A DNA stretch of 64,000 nucleotides from Luteibacter mycovicinus (GTDB lineage Bacteria > Pseudomonadota > Gammaproteobacteria > Xanthomonadales > Rhodanobacteraceae): NCBI RefSeq assembly GCF_000745235.1, contig NZ_JQNL01000001.1, forward strand, positions 1,240,001 to 1,304,000, in the 5' to 3' direction. The notes below the pieces were generated by a model. It saw only the letters and a list, made by a program, of their open reading frames with translations, was not told where the DNA came from and made no database searches. Positions 46,874 to 57,617 of this stretch are shown here, piece by piece. Both the position numbers and the translations under genes were made by a program. Position 1 is the first letter of the stretch. Each line of letters opens with the position of its first letter.

Positions 46874-48222
46874 TGCGCGGGCGGCGCTGGTCTGCCGACA
46901 CGATCGGACGCTGGTTCGCGATCAACATCGTCGTCACCGTGATCATCGCGGCCGCCATGAACGCTACCTTCGCCGCCTTCGCCGGGGTGTGGGCCAGGCC
47001 AGGCATCGAAGAAAGCGGCGTGGTGGACGAAGCCGTGGCCGTGGCCCGCACCCTCGACGGGTCGCCTCGCGCCTGGCGCTCCAGGCTGGCCGCCGCGGCA
47101 AGCAACGACGGCTATCAGGCACGCTGGTACCCGGACGACGACGCCCTGCCCGTCCCGATCGCCAATGCGACCTTCCACGCCGGCCGTGCGAAGGTACGCG
47201 CCCTCCTCGACCGGCCATCCGCACGCGTACTCGCCTACGAGCCGGGCGACCTCGACCGCCAGGGTCGCGCTGAAACCACCTACGGTCTCGCCATCGCGCT
47301 ATCGGACGGCTCGTGGGTCCACTTCATGACGCCCGAGCGCAGCTGGGGTCTGCACGCATCGACGCGCAACCTGCTGACACTGGGCTTCGCGTTGATCTGC
47401 AGTTTGCTTGTCGCCGCGCTCGCCAGCCGCCGGCTCGCACGTCCGATGGAGCGTTTCGCCCGGCAGGCGCAGCGCTTCGGCACAGACGTGAACGCACCGC
47501 CCATGGAAGCCACCGGCCCCGTGGAAATCCGGCTAGCCGGACAGGCGTTCAACGAGATGCAGGCGCGTGTGCAGCGCTATGTCGAGGATCGAACGACCAT
47601 GCTGGCAGCCATCTCGCACGACCTCCGCGCACCGCTGACCCGCATGCGTCTGCGCGGCGAGTTCATCGAGGATGAAGAACAGCAGCGCAAGCTGTTCCGC
47701 GATGTCGACGAGATGCAGACGATGGTGGATGCATCGCTCAATTTCTTCCGCGACGACAGTCAGCATGAGCCGTCGACGCGATTCAATCTGTCGGAGCTGG
47801 TGAATACGGTGCTCGACGACTTCCGCGACGCCGGCCACGACGTGAACTTTGAGTCGTCGGAAAGCGTGGCTTATGTCGGCCGCCCGCTCACGCTGCGTCG
47901 CGCCGTCGCCAATCTCGTCGACAACGCCGTCAAGTACGGCGGACGCGCGATCGTACGATTGTCGTCGAACAACGAATGGGTCGAGATAGCCGTCGAGGAC
48001 GACGGCCCGGGCATCCCCCGGCATCTGCACGAGGAAGTCTTCAAACCCTTTTTTCGCATCGAGAGTTCACGCAACCGACAGACCGGCGGCGTCGGCCTGG
48101 GATTGCCGGCCGTACGGTCGGCGGTGCGCGGGCACGGTGGAGACATCGCACTGGAGCAGGGAACGCAGGGCGGACTGAAGGCCCGCGTCAGGCTGCCTGT
48201 GCTGGACGCTCAGATGCCATAA
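46873..48222 (+). CDS. EnvZ-like sensor histidine kinase
   Basis: A 449-residue membrane kinase from ATG 46873, overlapping the regulator's stop codon. Two helices (about 14-38 and 166-186) bracket a periplasmic domain. HAMP is followed by HisKA with His249 in LAAISHDLRAPLTR, and an HATPase with DNAVKYGG, DDGPGIP and GGVGLGLPAVRS. It is the partner of the OmpR-type regulator. The gene ends two bases before an NtrC-like site belonging to glnK. Confidence 0.94.
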   Translation: MRGRRWSADTIGRWFAINIVVTVIIAAAMNATFAAFAGVWARPGIEESGVVDEAVAVARTLDGSPRAWRSRLAAAASNDGYQARWYPDDDALPVPIANATFHAGRAKVRALLDRPSARVLAYEPGDLDRQGRAETTYGLAIALSDGSWVHFMTPERSWGLHASTRNLLTLGFALICSLLVAALASRRLARPMERFARQAQRFGTDVNAPPMEATGPVEIRLAGQAFNEMQARVQRYVEDRTTMLAAISHDLRAPLTRMRLRGEFIEDEEQQRKLFRDVDEMQTMVDASLNFFRDDSQHEPSTRFNLSELVNTVLDDFRDAGHDVNFESSESVAYVGRPLTLRRAVANLVDNAVKYGGRAIVRLSSNNEWVEIAVEDDGPGIPRHLHEEVFKPFFRIESSRNRQTGGVGLGLPAVRSAVRGHGGDIALEQGTQGGLKARVRLPVLDAQMP

Positions 48223-48223
48223 G

Positions 48224-48238
48224 GCACCCATCTGGTGC
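48224..48238 (+). promoter_or_regulatory. NtrC-binding enhancer site
   Basis: GCACC-CATCT-GGTGC is a perfect inverted repeat with the 5-base spacing of NtrC sites (general form TGCACC-N5-GGTGCA). It lies about 105 bp upstream of a sigma-54 promoter, a normal enhancer distance, and directly behind the kinase stop codon. Confidence 0.85.
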
Positions 48239-48291
48239 AAATCACTTCCCCCGATTGAGGCAAAGCGTTTCGACTGCGACCTCCCATGTGA

Positions 48292-50047
<1,756 letters not shown>

Positions 50048-50074
50048 AGGATTCTGTCCGTCCGGTGGATGAAG

Positions 50075-50100
50075 AAAGGCCAGGCAATCGCCTGGCCTTT
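50075..50100 (+). terminator. Hairpin terminator after amtB
   Basis: Perfect 11-bp stem AAAGGCCAGGC/GCCTGGCCTTT with loop AATC. The T-run is short (CCTTTCCGTTTCC), so it may be a weaker terminator. Confidence 0.75.
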
Positions 50101-50122
50101 CCGTTTCCACATCCGTGAGCGA

Positions 50123-50347
50123 TCAGTTCACCCAGTGGCAGCGACGCTCGGTGTGATAGTGGTGATGGTGGTCGTACACGCGTACCGGCTTGCAGACCTG
50201 GTGGCGATGATGCACCGGGCGATGCGGCGGAACCGGATGATGGTCATAAGCGTTGGCGGCCAGAGGCGCCATGAAGGCGGCAGCCATCACGAGAAGGCCG
50301 AGGGCCCGCGAACGCTTGCGGTTGGTGCTTCCGGTGGTGAGCGTCAT
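50123..50347 (-). CDS. Small histidine-rich exported peptide
   Basis: A 74-residue product from ATG 50347 with a signal peptide (region ALGLLVMAAAFMAPLAANA). The mature part is only about 41 residues and is loaded with His and Pro (HHPVPPHRPVHHRHQ, YDHHHHYHTERRCHW), with two Cys. It could bind copper, nickel or zinc, but I recognise no family. It is convergent with amtB. The 136-bp gap upstream of it shows no other gene. Confidence 0.62.
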   Translation of the reverse strand: MTLTTGSTNRKRSRALGLLVMAAAFMAPLAANAYDHHPVPPHRPVHHRHQVCKPVRVYDHHHHYHTERRCHWVN

Positions 50348-50483
50348 GTTGCGTTCCTGTTCCAGTGGGCGGGACCACAACGTCGCCGTTCCGGCTGAGC
50401 GAGTCAATACGTTCGTAAAAACTGCCATGACGGCATTCAGCAAGGTTGATGCGAAGCGAAGAACCGCAAGTTCTTTCGCTCAC

Positions 50484-51761
50484 TCACAGGCGCCCATCGA
50501 CGCTGTTCTGAGGCAGCACGGACTTCACGTCGTAGACCACCGCACCCGCCTTACCGAACGCGCGAATCTTCTCCGGACCGAACGCACGGAACTCGTCATG
50601 CGCCACGGCGACGATGACCGCATCGTACACACCCTCTTCGATCGCCTCGATCGTACGCACGCCGTATTCGCGGGCGCACTCTTCGTTATCGACCCACGGA
50701 TCGTAGACATCGACCCGGGCCATCGACTGCTCCAGATCGCGAACGATGTCGATCACCCGCGTATTGCGCAGGTCCGGGCAGTTTTCCTTGAAGGCGAACC
50801 CCAGCACCAGCACGCGTGCATCGACAATGTGCAGGCGCCGCTCGCTCATCAGGCGGATGACGCGGTCGGCCACATATGTGCCCATGCGGCTGTTGATCCG
50901 CCGCGCAGCGAGGATCAGTTCCGGGTGATATCCCGTGACCTCCGCCTTGTGCGTGAGGTAGTACGGGTCGACGCCGATGCAATGCCCGCCGACCAGACCC
51001 GGACGGAACGGCAGGAAGTTCCACTTCGTCCCCGCCGCCTCAAGCACTTCGCCCGTATCGATGCCCAGACGATTGAAGATCAGGGCGAGTTCGTTGACCA
51101 GCGCGATGTTGACGTCGCGCTGCACGTTCTCGATCACCTTGGCCGCTTCCGCGATGCGTACCGACGAGGTCTTGTGCGTGCCGGCGGTGATGATCGTGCG
51201 GTACAGCGCATCCACGCGGTCGGCGGCTTCCGGCGTCGAGCCCGAGGTGAGCTTGCGGATATCCACCACACGACGGGCGTGGTCGCCGGGATTGATGCGC
51301 TCGGGGCTGTAGCCACAGTGGAAGTCCACGTTGAAGGTAAGCCCGGAACCCTCCTCCAGAATCGGCACGCAGATTTCTTCGGTCGTACCCGGATAGACGG
51401 TGGATTCGAAGATGACCAGGTCGCCTCGCGTGAGCAGTCCACCGAGCATGCGGCAGGCTTTCTCCAGCGGCTCGAGGTCCGGCCGCTGCGCCTCGTCGAT
51501 CGGCGTGGGCACGGTGACGATATAGACGTTGCGGTCGGCCAGATCGGTCACGTCACCGGTATAGCGGAGCCGCGCGGCGGCGCTCAGGGCTTCGCCGGTG
51601 ACTTCCAGGGTGTGGTCGTGGCCAGCGCGCAGCTCGGCGAGGCGTGCCGGTGCGATGTCGAAACCGAGGGTATCGAAGTGCCGGCCGAATTCGACGGCAA
51701 GCGGCAGTCCAACGTAACCGAGACCGATGATGCCGATCCGCGGATCAGGAGTAAGAGCCAT
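50484..51761 (-). CDS. tviB: Nucleotide-sugar dehydrogenase, VipA/TviB type
   Basis: Oxidises a UDP-HexNAc (probably UDP-GlcNAc) to the uronic acid for surface polysaccharide synthesis. It has 425 residues. The Rossmann motif is GIIGLGYVGLPLAV, the TviB/WbpO-like segment is ELRAGHDHTLEV, and the catalytic Cys261 is in GGHCIGVDPYYL. Other polysaccharide genes are not next to it in this window, which is unusual for this family. Substrate is inferred. Confidence 0.87.
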   Translation of the reverse strand: MALTPDPRIGIIGLGYVGLPLAVEFGRHFDTLGFDIAPARLAELRAGHDHTLEVTGEALSAAARLRYTGDVTDLADRNVYIVTVPTPIDEAQRPDLEPLEKACRMLGGLLTRGDLVIFESTVYPGTTEEICVPILEEGSGLTFNVDFHCGYSPERINPGDHARRVVDIRKLTSGSTPEAADRVDALYRTIITAGTHKTSSVRIAEAAKVIENVQRDVNIALVNELALIFNRLGIDTGEVLEAAGTKWNFLPFRPGLVGGHCIGVDPYYLTHKAEVTGYHPELILAARRINSRMGTYVADRVIRLMSERRLHIVDARVLVLGFAFKENCPDLRNTRVIDIVRDLEQSMARVDVYDPWVDNEECAREYGVRTIEAIEEGVYDAVIVAVAHDEFRAFGPEKIRAFGKAGAVVYDVKSVLPQNSVDGRL

Positions 51762-51838
51762 GAGGCGCCCGGGCTTCCAAAAGAAACGAAGCGTACACGG
51801 CGGAGCGGCGGCTTAGTACCACCGCCCCGTCAGGTGCG

Positions 51839-52333
51839 TCACGGACGAACGGCGGTGACCTCGATTTCGACAAGGAAACTGGGGTTGGCGAGGGCCGCCA
51901 CCTGCACCGCCGAACGCGACGGCAGGCTGGGCTGGGCCGCCGTGCCGAAGAACTGCGTGTAGCCCGCCATGAAACCGGTGAAGTCCATCTTGCCGCCCTT
52001 GGCCGGGTCACCGACCAGGAACGCCTGCATCTTGACCACGTCGCCCATGGTCAGGCCCATGCCCTTGAGCTGCTTCTCGATCGAGGTCAGCACGCCCACC
52101 GTCTGCGTCTTGGTGTCGCCATAGGCCTGCGGGCTGTCCTTAGGCGCGCTCGCGTCGGCGACCGGCGCCACCGCGCCGCTGAGGAAGACCAGCGTCTTGC
52201 CCGCCGGGATCTCCACGGCGGCCGAAATCGGAAAGGTGCTGTTGGGGATCTTGTGCCGGACCACGTCGGCGGCGAAAGCGGGCGTCGTGGCAAGAAGGGC
52301 CAGGATCGGCAGGAAACGGCTTGTCTTGGTCAT
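51839..52333 (-). CDS. RidA-family protein with signal peptide
   Basis: A 164-residue member of the YjgF/YER057c/RidA family. An N-terminal signal peptide (MTKTSRFLPILALLATTPAFA) indicates a periplasmic location, unlike cytosolic RidA. The substrate-site Arg is in SLPSRSAVQVAAL and the terminal Glu in LVEIEVTAV. RidA enzymes hydrolyse enamine/imine intermediates. It follows cytochrome c by 3 bp and is the last gene of the amine-oxidase operon. Confidence 0.9.
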   Translation of the reverse strand: MTKTSRFLPILALLATTPAFAADVVRHKIPNSTFPISAAVEIPAGKTLVFLSGAVAPVADASAPKDSPQAYGDTKTQTVGVLTSIEKQLKGMGLTMGDVVKMQAFLVGDPAKGGKMDFTGFMAGYTQFFGTAAQPSLPSRSAVQVAALANPSFLVEIEVTAVRP

Positions 52334-52336
52334 GCG

Positions 52337-52759
52337 TCAGTCTTCCTCGGAGTTGTCGGCGGGTGGACGGAATGGCTTCACGTCTTCCGGCTTAAGGGTA
52401 TCGGCGTAGTGATTGCCGAAGTGCGTGCGCACGTAGTTGACCACGTCGGCGACCTGGGCGTCCGACAGCTGCTTCCCGAACGCGGGCATGCCACCTCGCC
52501 CGTTCACGACCATAACGGTGGGATACGCGGCGGCGGCGAGTTTCGGATTGTCAGCCAGCGCCGGGTAGTGCCCGGCACCGACCGCGCCCTTGCCGTCGGG
52601 CATGTGGCAGCCCTGGCAGATGTGCGTGAAGATCTGCTGACCGGTGACGTGCGAGATATCCTTCGCATCGAGAAAATCGGCATCGGTGGTCTGCGCTGCC
52701 TGCGCGATACCGGCGGACAACAAGGCCGCGACGGCGGTGGCCAGAGCGAAGCCTCTCAT
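52337..52759 (-). CDS. Exported mono-heme cytochrome c
   Basis: A 140-residue protein with signal peptide MRGFALATAVAALLSAGIAQA. The heme site is ICQGCHMPDG, the distal Met is in GGMPAFGKQLSD, and the fold is that of small class I cytochromes. It overlaps the amine oxidase gene by 4 bp and precedes ridA by 3 bp. It may take electrons from the flavoenzyme in the periplasm (inference). Confidence 0.93.
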   Translation of the reverse strand: MRGFALATAVAALLSAGIAQAAQTTDADFLDAKDISHVTGQQIFTHICQGCHMPDGKGAVGAGHYPALADNPKLAAAAYPTVMVVNGRGGMPAFGKQLSDAQVADVVNYVRTHFGNHYADTLKPEDVKPFRPPADNSEED

Positions 52760-54357
52760 GCGCGACCTCCCGCCATCGCCTTGCGATGCAGCTGATCGAT
52801 GGCCGAGAGCGACGACAGGATCGCGCCCTCCTGCCAGGCAGGAAGATAGGACGCGTGCTCACCGGCGAGCACGATGCGACCGTCGAGCGAACAGAGATCG
52901 GCGAAGTGCTTTTCGCGCGTCGCGTCGGTCCAGCCGCCGAAGCAGCCGAGCGTAAACGGCACCCGGTGCCAGGCGACCGACATGCCGTTCTCGAATGACG
53001 TCTTGTACTGCGGATGGATCTGCGAGCCGTACTCGACGGCCTTGCGGATACGCGCGGCGGGATCGAGCGCGGTGAATTCGAAGGCCTCCATCGCGAACGT
53101 ATACGAGCCGAGCAGCACGCCCTTCTTCGTGCCGATGCCATGGCTCGGATAGGAAATCATGCCGATCGGCGTGTCGGTGACACTGATGCCGCCGTAGATC
53201 GCCTCGTCCTCTTCCCAGAATCGACGATCGAACTGCAGACCGATCTTCGACGACGACCAGTACGGCACGGCCGAGATGGCGGCGGCCTTGGCCGGCGATA
53301 CCTGCACGGGAATCTGACTGAGGATCGACAAAGGAATCGTGCACACGCACCAGTCCGCTTTCGCCTGACGGGGCTGACCGGGCTTTCGCGCATCCTCGTA
53401 GGTCACGGTGACGCCGTGCTCGTCCTGAGCGATGGCGGTGACCCTGGCGTTGTACTCGATGTGCTCGCCGACGCGCTGCGTAAAGGCCTTGCCGATCGCA
53501 TCCATGCCGCCGACCGGCTGCATCATCGTCGTCTGGTATTCGTACTGCGCATTCATCCCCAGACCGGCCCAGAGCTTTGCCTGAAGCACTTCGGAGAGGC
53601 CATTGGGTGTCGAAAACTCAGGCTTGCCGTCGACACCACCGCCGGCGTGCTTCGCATAACCGCGATGCTCGCTGCTCGCGCGGCCCGCGACGTAGCGAAA
53701 GTCCTTGTCGAGGCCGCCGAACTCACGCATGGCCTCGAGCAGGATCTCGCGATCCTCCTTCGTTACCATGTCGTCCAGGCGCCCTTTCCCGGTCGCCTTG
53801 GCAAGCAGCTCGGCGATGCCGCCGTGCAGGTCGGCCTGGACTTCGCGCAGCCGTTGCGGCTTGCCGCCGTAGGCTTTCGTACTGTGCAGATAAGCGTTGT
53901 GATTCACCTGCACGAATGGTTCGAGCGCAACGCCGAACTGTCGGCAGTAGTCGAGCACGCCATGGTGATGGTAGGGAATGCGCCAGGGACCGGGATTGAA
54001 GTACTGGTCCTTGTCGAACCCGCAGGTCTGCGTATGGCCACCCAGTTCGGTGTAGACATCACCGCCGCGGATCGTCCAGTTACGACCGCCCGCACGTCCG
54101 TTGTACTCGAGCACCTGAACCTTGTAGCCCGCCTTGCCCAGCTCGTATGCCGCCACCAGGCCCGCGAGTCCGGCACCGAGAATCAGCACCGTCCCCTTAC
54201 CCGAACCCTGCAGTGGCGAGGGTCGCCGATACGGCGATTCCTTCGCAAAACCCAACTGAGTCATGGACTGGTACATCAGTGCGCCGCCCCCGGCCACACC
54301 GATCATTCGCAAGAGATCTCGCCGCGTCATGGACGTCGGCCGACAGTCACCTTCCAT
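52756..54357 (-). CDS. Tat-exported flavin amine oxidase (L-amino-acid/monoamine oxidase-like)
   Basis: FAD-dependent amine oxidase of 533 residues. ATG 54357 has GGGGGTG upstream; a TTG one codon before was not used. The N-terminus TRRDLLRMIG looks like a twin-arginine signal (RR then a short hydrophobic stretch). The FAD fold shows VLILGAGLAGLVAAYELG, the GGRNWTIRGG region, and the C-terminal GRIVLAGEHAS. It heads the operon with cytochrome c and exported RidA. The substrate (amino acid or amine) is unknown. The 154-bp gap to divergent amgK must hold both promoters. Confidence 0.88.
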   Translation of the reverse strand: MEGDCRPTSMTRRDLLRMIGVAGGGALMYQSMTQLGFAKESPYRRPSPLQGSGKGTVLILGAGLAGLVAAYELGKAGYKVQVLEYNGRAGGRNWTIRGGDVYTELGGHTQTCGFDKDQYFNPGPWRIPYHHHGVLDYCRQFGVALEPFVQVNHNAYLHSTKAYGGKPQRLREVQADLHGGIAELLAKATGKGRLDDMVTKEDREILLEAMREFGGLDKDFRYVAGRASSEHRGYAKHAGGGVDGKPEFSTPNGLSEVLQAKLWAGLGMNAQYEYQTTMMQPVGGMDAIGKAFTQRVGEHIEYNARVTAIAQDEHGVTVTYEDARKPGQPRQAKADWCVCTIPLSILSQIPVQVSPAKAAAISAVPYWSSSKIGLQFDRRFWEEDEAIYGGISVTDTPIGMISYPSHGIGTKKGVLLGSYTFAMEAFEFTALDPAARIRKAVEYGSQIHPQYKTSFENGMSVAWHRVPFTLGCFGGWTDATREKHFADLCSLDGRIVLAGEHASYLPAWQEGAILSSLSAIDQLHRKAMAGGRA

Positions 54358-54511
54358 CAAGTTTCACCCCCGAGCAGGAACCCCGTTCACGCAGAATAAC
54401 CACATGTTGCGACGCACAACAACTGGTCAAACGTCACGCACCAATGCGGTGCAATGACACGTGTGCACAAAGGCTCTAAGCTGCCCGCATAGTCCACTGC
54501 AAAGATCATCC

Positions 54512-55525
54512 ATGACCGTCTCCGATGACCGTTCCGCAGCCCGCCTTACGTGGGCGCGCCACGTTACCGGCGAAGCCACGCTCGTGCTCGAACCCGCTTC
54601 CGCCGATGCCAGCTTTCGCAGTTACTGGCGCGGTTATGTCGACGGACAACCGGTGATCGTGATGGACTCCCCACCGGAAAAAGAGAACCCCGCACCATGG
54701 GTGGAGATCGGTAAACGTCTTGCCGACGCGGGCCTGCACGTGCCCACGGTGATGGTCGCGGACCTCGCGCAAGGCTTCCTGCTCATCGAAGATCTCGGCA
54801 CGCGGACCTATCTGCCCGAACTCGGCGACGCGACGGTCGACGCGCTCTACGGGGATGCGCTGGACGCATTGCTCCGCATGCAGTCGCATGTCGATACATC
54901 GGGACTGCCGTCGTTCGATCACGCATGGCAGACGATGGAAATGGAAATCATGCCGACGTGGCTGCTCGAACGGCACCTGGGCGTCACGCTGGCCTGTGAG
55001 GAATGGGACGTCGTCGAGGAAGCCTTCACCGCGATCCTGCGCACGCTGGCCGAACAGCCTCGCGCATTCATGCATCGGGACTATCACAGCCGCAACCTGC
55101 TGGTCACCACGGAACGCTCGCCCGGCATTATCGATTTTCAGGGCGCCATGTCCGGGCCGATCACCTACGACCTGGCATCGCTGCTGCGCGATGCCTACAT
55201 CGTCTGGGACAACGAACGCGTGGAGGGCTGGGTCGAGGCGTACCGCCTTCGTCTGCTCGATGCTCGCCTGCTCGATGAGACCGTCGATACCGATCGTTTC
55301 CGCCGCTGGTTCGATCTCGCCGGACTGCAGCGCCACATCAAGATCCTGGGCCTGTTCTGCCGCCTCTGCTACCGCGATGGCAAACCGGGCTATCTCGACG
55401 ACCTGCCCCGCGTCCTGCGCTACGTGCTCGACACCGCACGCCGACATGCGGATGTCGCTCCCCTCGCCGACCTGATCGAAGCAAAGATCGGCGGACGTGA
55501 CCTGCGTCAGGCGAATCCCGCGTGA
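54512..55525 (+). CDS. amgK: Amino-sugar kinase AmgK (MurNAc/GlcNAc 1-kinase)
   Basis: Cytosolic kinase of the APH-like fold, 337 residues from ATG 54512 (MTVSDDRSAARLTW). Catalytic loop MHRDYHSRNLL and the metal-binding Asp of IIDFQGAM are present. It phosphorylates MurNAc or GlcNAc at C1 in cell-wall recycling. The next gene, murU, overlaps by 4 bp (GTGA), the usual order of this pathway in pseudomonads and xanthomonads, which bypasses MurQ. Confidence 0.92.
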   Translation: MTVSDDRSAARLTWARHVTGEATLVLEPASADASFRSYWRGYVDGQPVIVMDSPPEKENPAPWVEIGKRLADAGLHVPTVMVADLAQGFLLIEDLGTRTYLPELGDATVDALYGDALDALLRMQSHVDTSGLPSFDHAWQTMEMEIMPTWLLERHLGVTLACEEWDVVEEAFTAILRTLAEQPRAFMHRDYHSRNLLVTTERSPGIIDFQGAMSGPITYDLASLLRDAYIVWDNERVEGWVEAYRLRLLDARLLDETVDTDRFRRWFDLAGLQRHIKILGLFCRLCYRDGKPGYLDDLPRVLRYVLDTARRHADVAPLADLIEAKIGGRDLRQANPA

Positions 55526-56193
55526 GGCATGCACTCATCCTCGCCGCCGGCCTCGGCGAGCGCATGCGGCCACTGACCGATCACACGCCGAAGCCCCTGC
55601 TCGACGTACATGGCAAGCCGCTGATCGTGCACCATATCGAGAAGCTGGCGGCGGCGGATGTCCGCTACATCGTGATCAACACCTCCCATCTGGCGGATCG
55701 ATTCCCCGAGGCACTCGGCGACGGTTCGCGGTGGGGCGTGCGGCTTCGCTATTCGTATGAAGGCCCGACGCCGCTGGAGACGGGCGGCGGCATGCTCAAA
55801 GCGCTGCCCTTACTCGGCACCGCGCCCTTTATCGTCGTCAGTGCGGATATCTGGAGCGATATCGACTACGCGGCATTGCCCGCCGAACCGGAAGGTGTCG
55901 CGCATCTGGTGATGGTGCCCAACCCGGACTTCCATCCGACGGGCGATTTCGCCCTCGGGGATGGACGTCTATATGGCGATGACGCGCCCGCGTCGGCGCA
56001 GCGCCTGACGTTCGGTAACGTAGGCGTCTACCGGCGGGAGATCGTCGAAGACGAGACACCGGGCAGGTTCAAACTGCTTCCGATGTATCGGCGCGCGATC
56101 GCGCAGGGACGCCTCGCTGGCGAAAAATTCGAGGGATTCTGGCGAAATGTCGGTACACCGGCGCAACTCGACGAACTGCGCACGCTACGTTGA
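55522..56193 (+). CDS. murU: MurNAc-1-phosphate uridylyltransferase MurU
   Basis: Nucleotidyltransferase of 223 residues that makes UDP-MurNAc. The GTG start at 55522 overlaps the amgK stop. The signature LILAAGLGERMRPLTDHTPKP is complete, with the sugar-binding GGGMLKALPLLG and VSADIWSD segments. Together with amgK it feeds MurNAc back into peptidoglycan synthesis without going through GlcNAc-6-P. In related bacteria this route lowers sensitivity to fosfomycin. Confidence 0.93.
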   Translation: MRHALILAAGLGERMRPLTDHTPKPLLDVHGKPLIVHHIEKLAAADVRYIVINTSHLADRFPEALGDGSRWGVRLRYSYEGPTPLETGGGMLKALPLLGTAPFIVVSADIWSDIDYAALPAEPEGVAHLVMVPNPDFHPTGDFALGDGRLYGDDAPASAQRLTFGNVGVYRREIVEDETPGRFKLLPMYRRAIAQGRLAGEKFEGFWRNVGTPAQLDELRTLR

Positions 56194-56253
56194 CCGACCG
56201 ACGATGCCGGCGAACGAAGAGGGCTACCGCCACCCTCTTCGTCGCGGACGACG

Positions 56254-56481
56254 TTATTGAACGGTGACGGTGTTCAGTTCACGCAATCGCTCGTGACCCA
56301 TCGCGAACGCCTGATTGAAGGCGCTGGTGATATCGACGAAGTCATGCGTGCCGGTATTGGCTTCTATCTCTTCACCGACGTGATCGAGAATCCGGTAGCT
56401 CGCGCGATAGACCTGCTCACCGCCGATACCATTGTGCTTCACCGCTTTCGCAACCACTCGGAACTTGCTCTGGTTTTCCAC
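56254..56481 (-). CDS. Small conserved-looking cytosolic protein
   Basis: A 75-residue protein (MENQSKFRVVAKAVKHNGIG, ending LRELNTVTVQ) with mixed alpha/beta pattern, no signal peptide and no Cys. I do not recognise the family. It is convergent with murU and lies 89 bp downstream of motB on the same strand, so it may be co-transcribed with the motor genes. Confidence 0.6.
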   Translation of the reverse strand: MENQSKFRVVAKAVKHNGIGGEQVYRASYRILDHVGEEIEANTGTHDFVDITSAFNQAFAMGHERLRELNTVTVQ

Positions 56482-56570
56482 TGCAACTCCTCCCCCCTGT
56501 CACGTCTCCGATACTGACCGGGGAAGATGACTGTTGCAAGTGACTTCGGTTTCGTCCCGAAGGCACCCGG

Positions 56571-57611
56571 TCAACCGCCTGGCGCAGCCGGCGCCGCCGC
56601 GGGCGCAGGCGCGACGTTGCCCGCGACCGCGGCCTGCGGTGCCGGCGGCGCCGCGGCGGCGGCACCGCCGGCGGTGTGCTCTTCCTCGGCCGAGTGCAGC
56701 GTCGCCGCCTGCGGCAGCGTGGCTGGCGGCACCGATGCGATCTCAGGCGACAGCGCGGCCTTGGCCGCGTCGTGCGTCATGACCACGATGCTGATGCGTC
56801 GGTTGATCGGCGAGGACGGATCGTTCTTGTCGAACGGCACGGATGCCGCGAGGCCGACGACACGCGCCACCTTGTCCGCCTGCATACCGCCATCCGTGAG
56901 CGTGCGACGCGCGGCATTGGCACGGTCGGCCGAAAGCTCCCAGTTACCGTAAGCCTGACTCGCGCGCACGTAAGGCGAATTATCCGTGTGGCCGGAGATG
57001 CTGATCTGATTCGGCACCTGGTTCACGAAGCCGGCCAGTTCGTGCAGGATCTGCACGGTGTACGGTTTCAGCGCACCGCTGCCCGTGTCGAACATCGGGC
57101 GATTCTGTTTGTCGACGATCTGAATACGCAGGCCTTCCGACGTGATATCGAGAAGCAGCTGATCCTTGTACGGGGCCATCGCCTGACTCCTGGCGATCGC
57201 CTCGTTGAGGTCCTTCATCAGCTGTTCGAGGCGGCGCTTCTCCTGCGCTTTCGCCAGCTTCTCGGCGTCGGCGGCGGTGGCCGGCCTGGCGAACGCCTGC
57301 TGGTCACCCGGACCCTTGGGCAGGTCCATCGCGCCACCGAGCTTGATCATGCTGGTGCTGGCGCCGCCGGGCCCCATCTTGCCCGACGGCGCCATGGTGG
57401 ACTGCCCCGCCGTCATGCTCGGATTCTTGAAGTATTCCGAGATGGCGGCACGCTGCTGTTTCGTCCCCGCACCGACGAGCCACATCACGAGGAAGAAGGC
57501 CATCATCGCGGTCACGAAGTCCGCGTACGCGACCTTCCACGCTCCACCGTGGTGGCCGTGGCCGCCCGCCTTTTTCTTGCGGACAATGATGACCTGCTTC
57601 AACTCGCTCAT
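56571..57611 (-). CDS. motB: Flagellar stator protein MotB
   Basis: Stator subunit that couples proton flow to flagellar rotation, 346 residues. The single membrane helix carries the proton-binding Asp31 in VAYADFVTAMMAFFLVMWLV. The plug and linker are followed by an OmpA-like peptidoglycan-binding domain with SISGHTDNSPYV and RVVGLAASVPF. A long C-terminal tail of about 45 residues (HSAEEEHTAGG then Ala/Pro repeats) is extra to the core fold. It lies 6 bp after motA. Confidence 0.95.
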   Translation of the reverse strand: MSELKQVIIVRKKKAGGHGHHGGAWKVAYADFVTAMMAFFLVMWLVGAGTKQQRAAISEYFKNPSMTAGQSTMAPSGKMGPGGASTSMIKLGGAMDLPKGPGDQQAFARPATAADAEKLAKAQEKRRLEQLMKDLNEAIARSQAMAPYKDQLLLDITSEGLRIQIVDKQNRPMFDTGSGALKPYTVQILHELAGFVNQVPNQISISGHTDNSPYVRASQAYGNWELSADRANAARRTLTDGGMQADKVARVVGLAASVPFDKNDPSSPINRRISIVVMTHDAAKAALSPEIASVPPATLPQAATLHSAEEEHTAGGAAAAAPPAPQAAVAGNVAPAPAAAPAAPGG

Positions 57612-57617
57612 CGGGAC

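Noticed and set aside
50253..51962. Long + strand frame opposite the nucleotide-sugar dehydrogenase
   Set aside because: Shadow frame; no recognisable domain, and it runs through three minus-strand genes and intergenic DNA.
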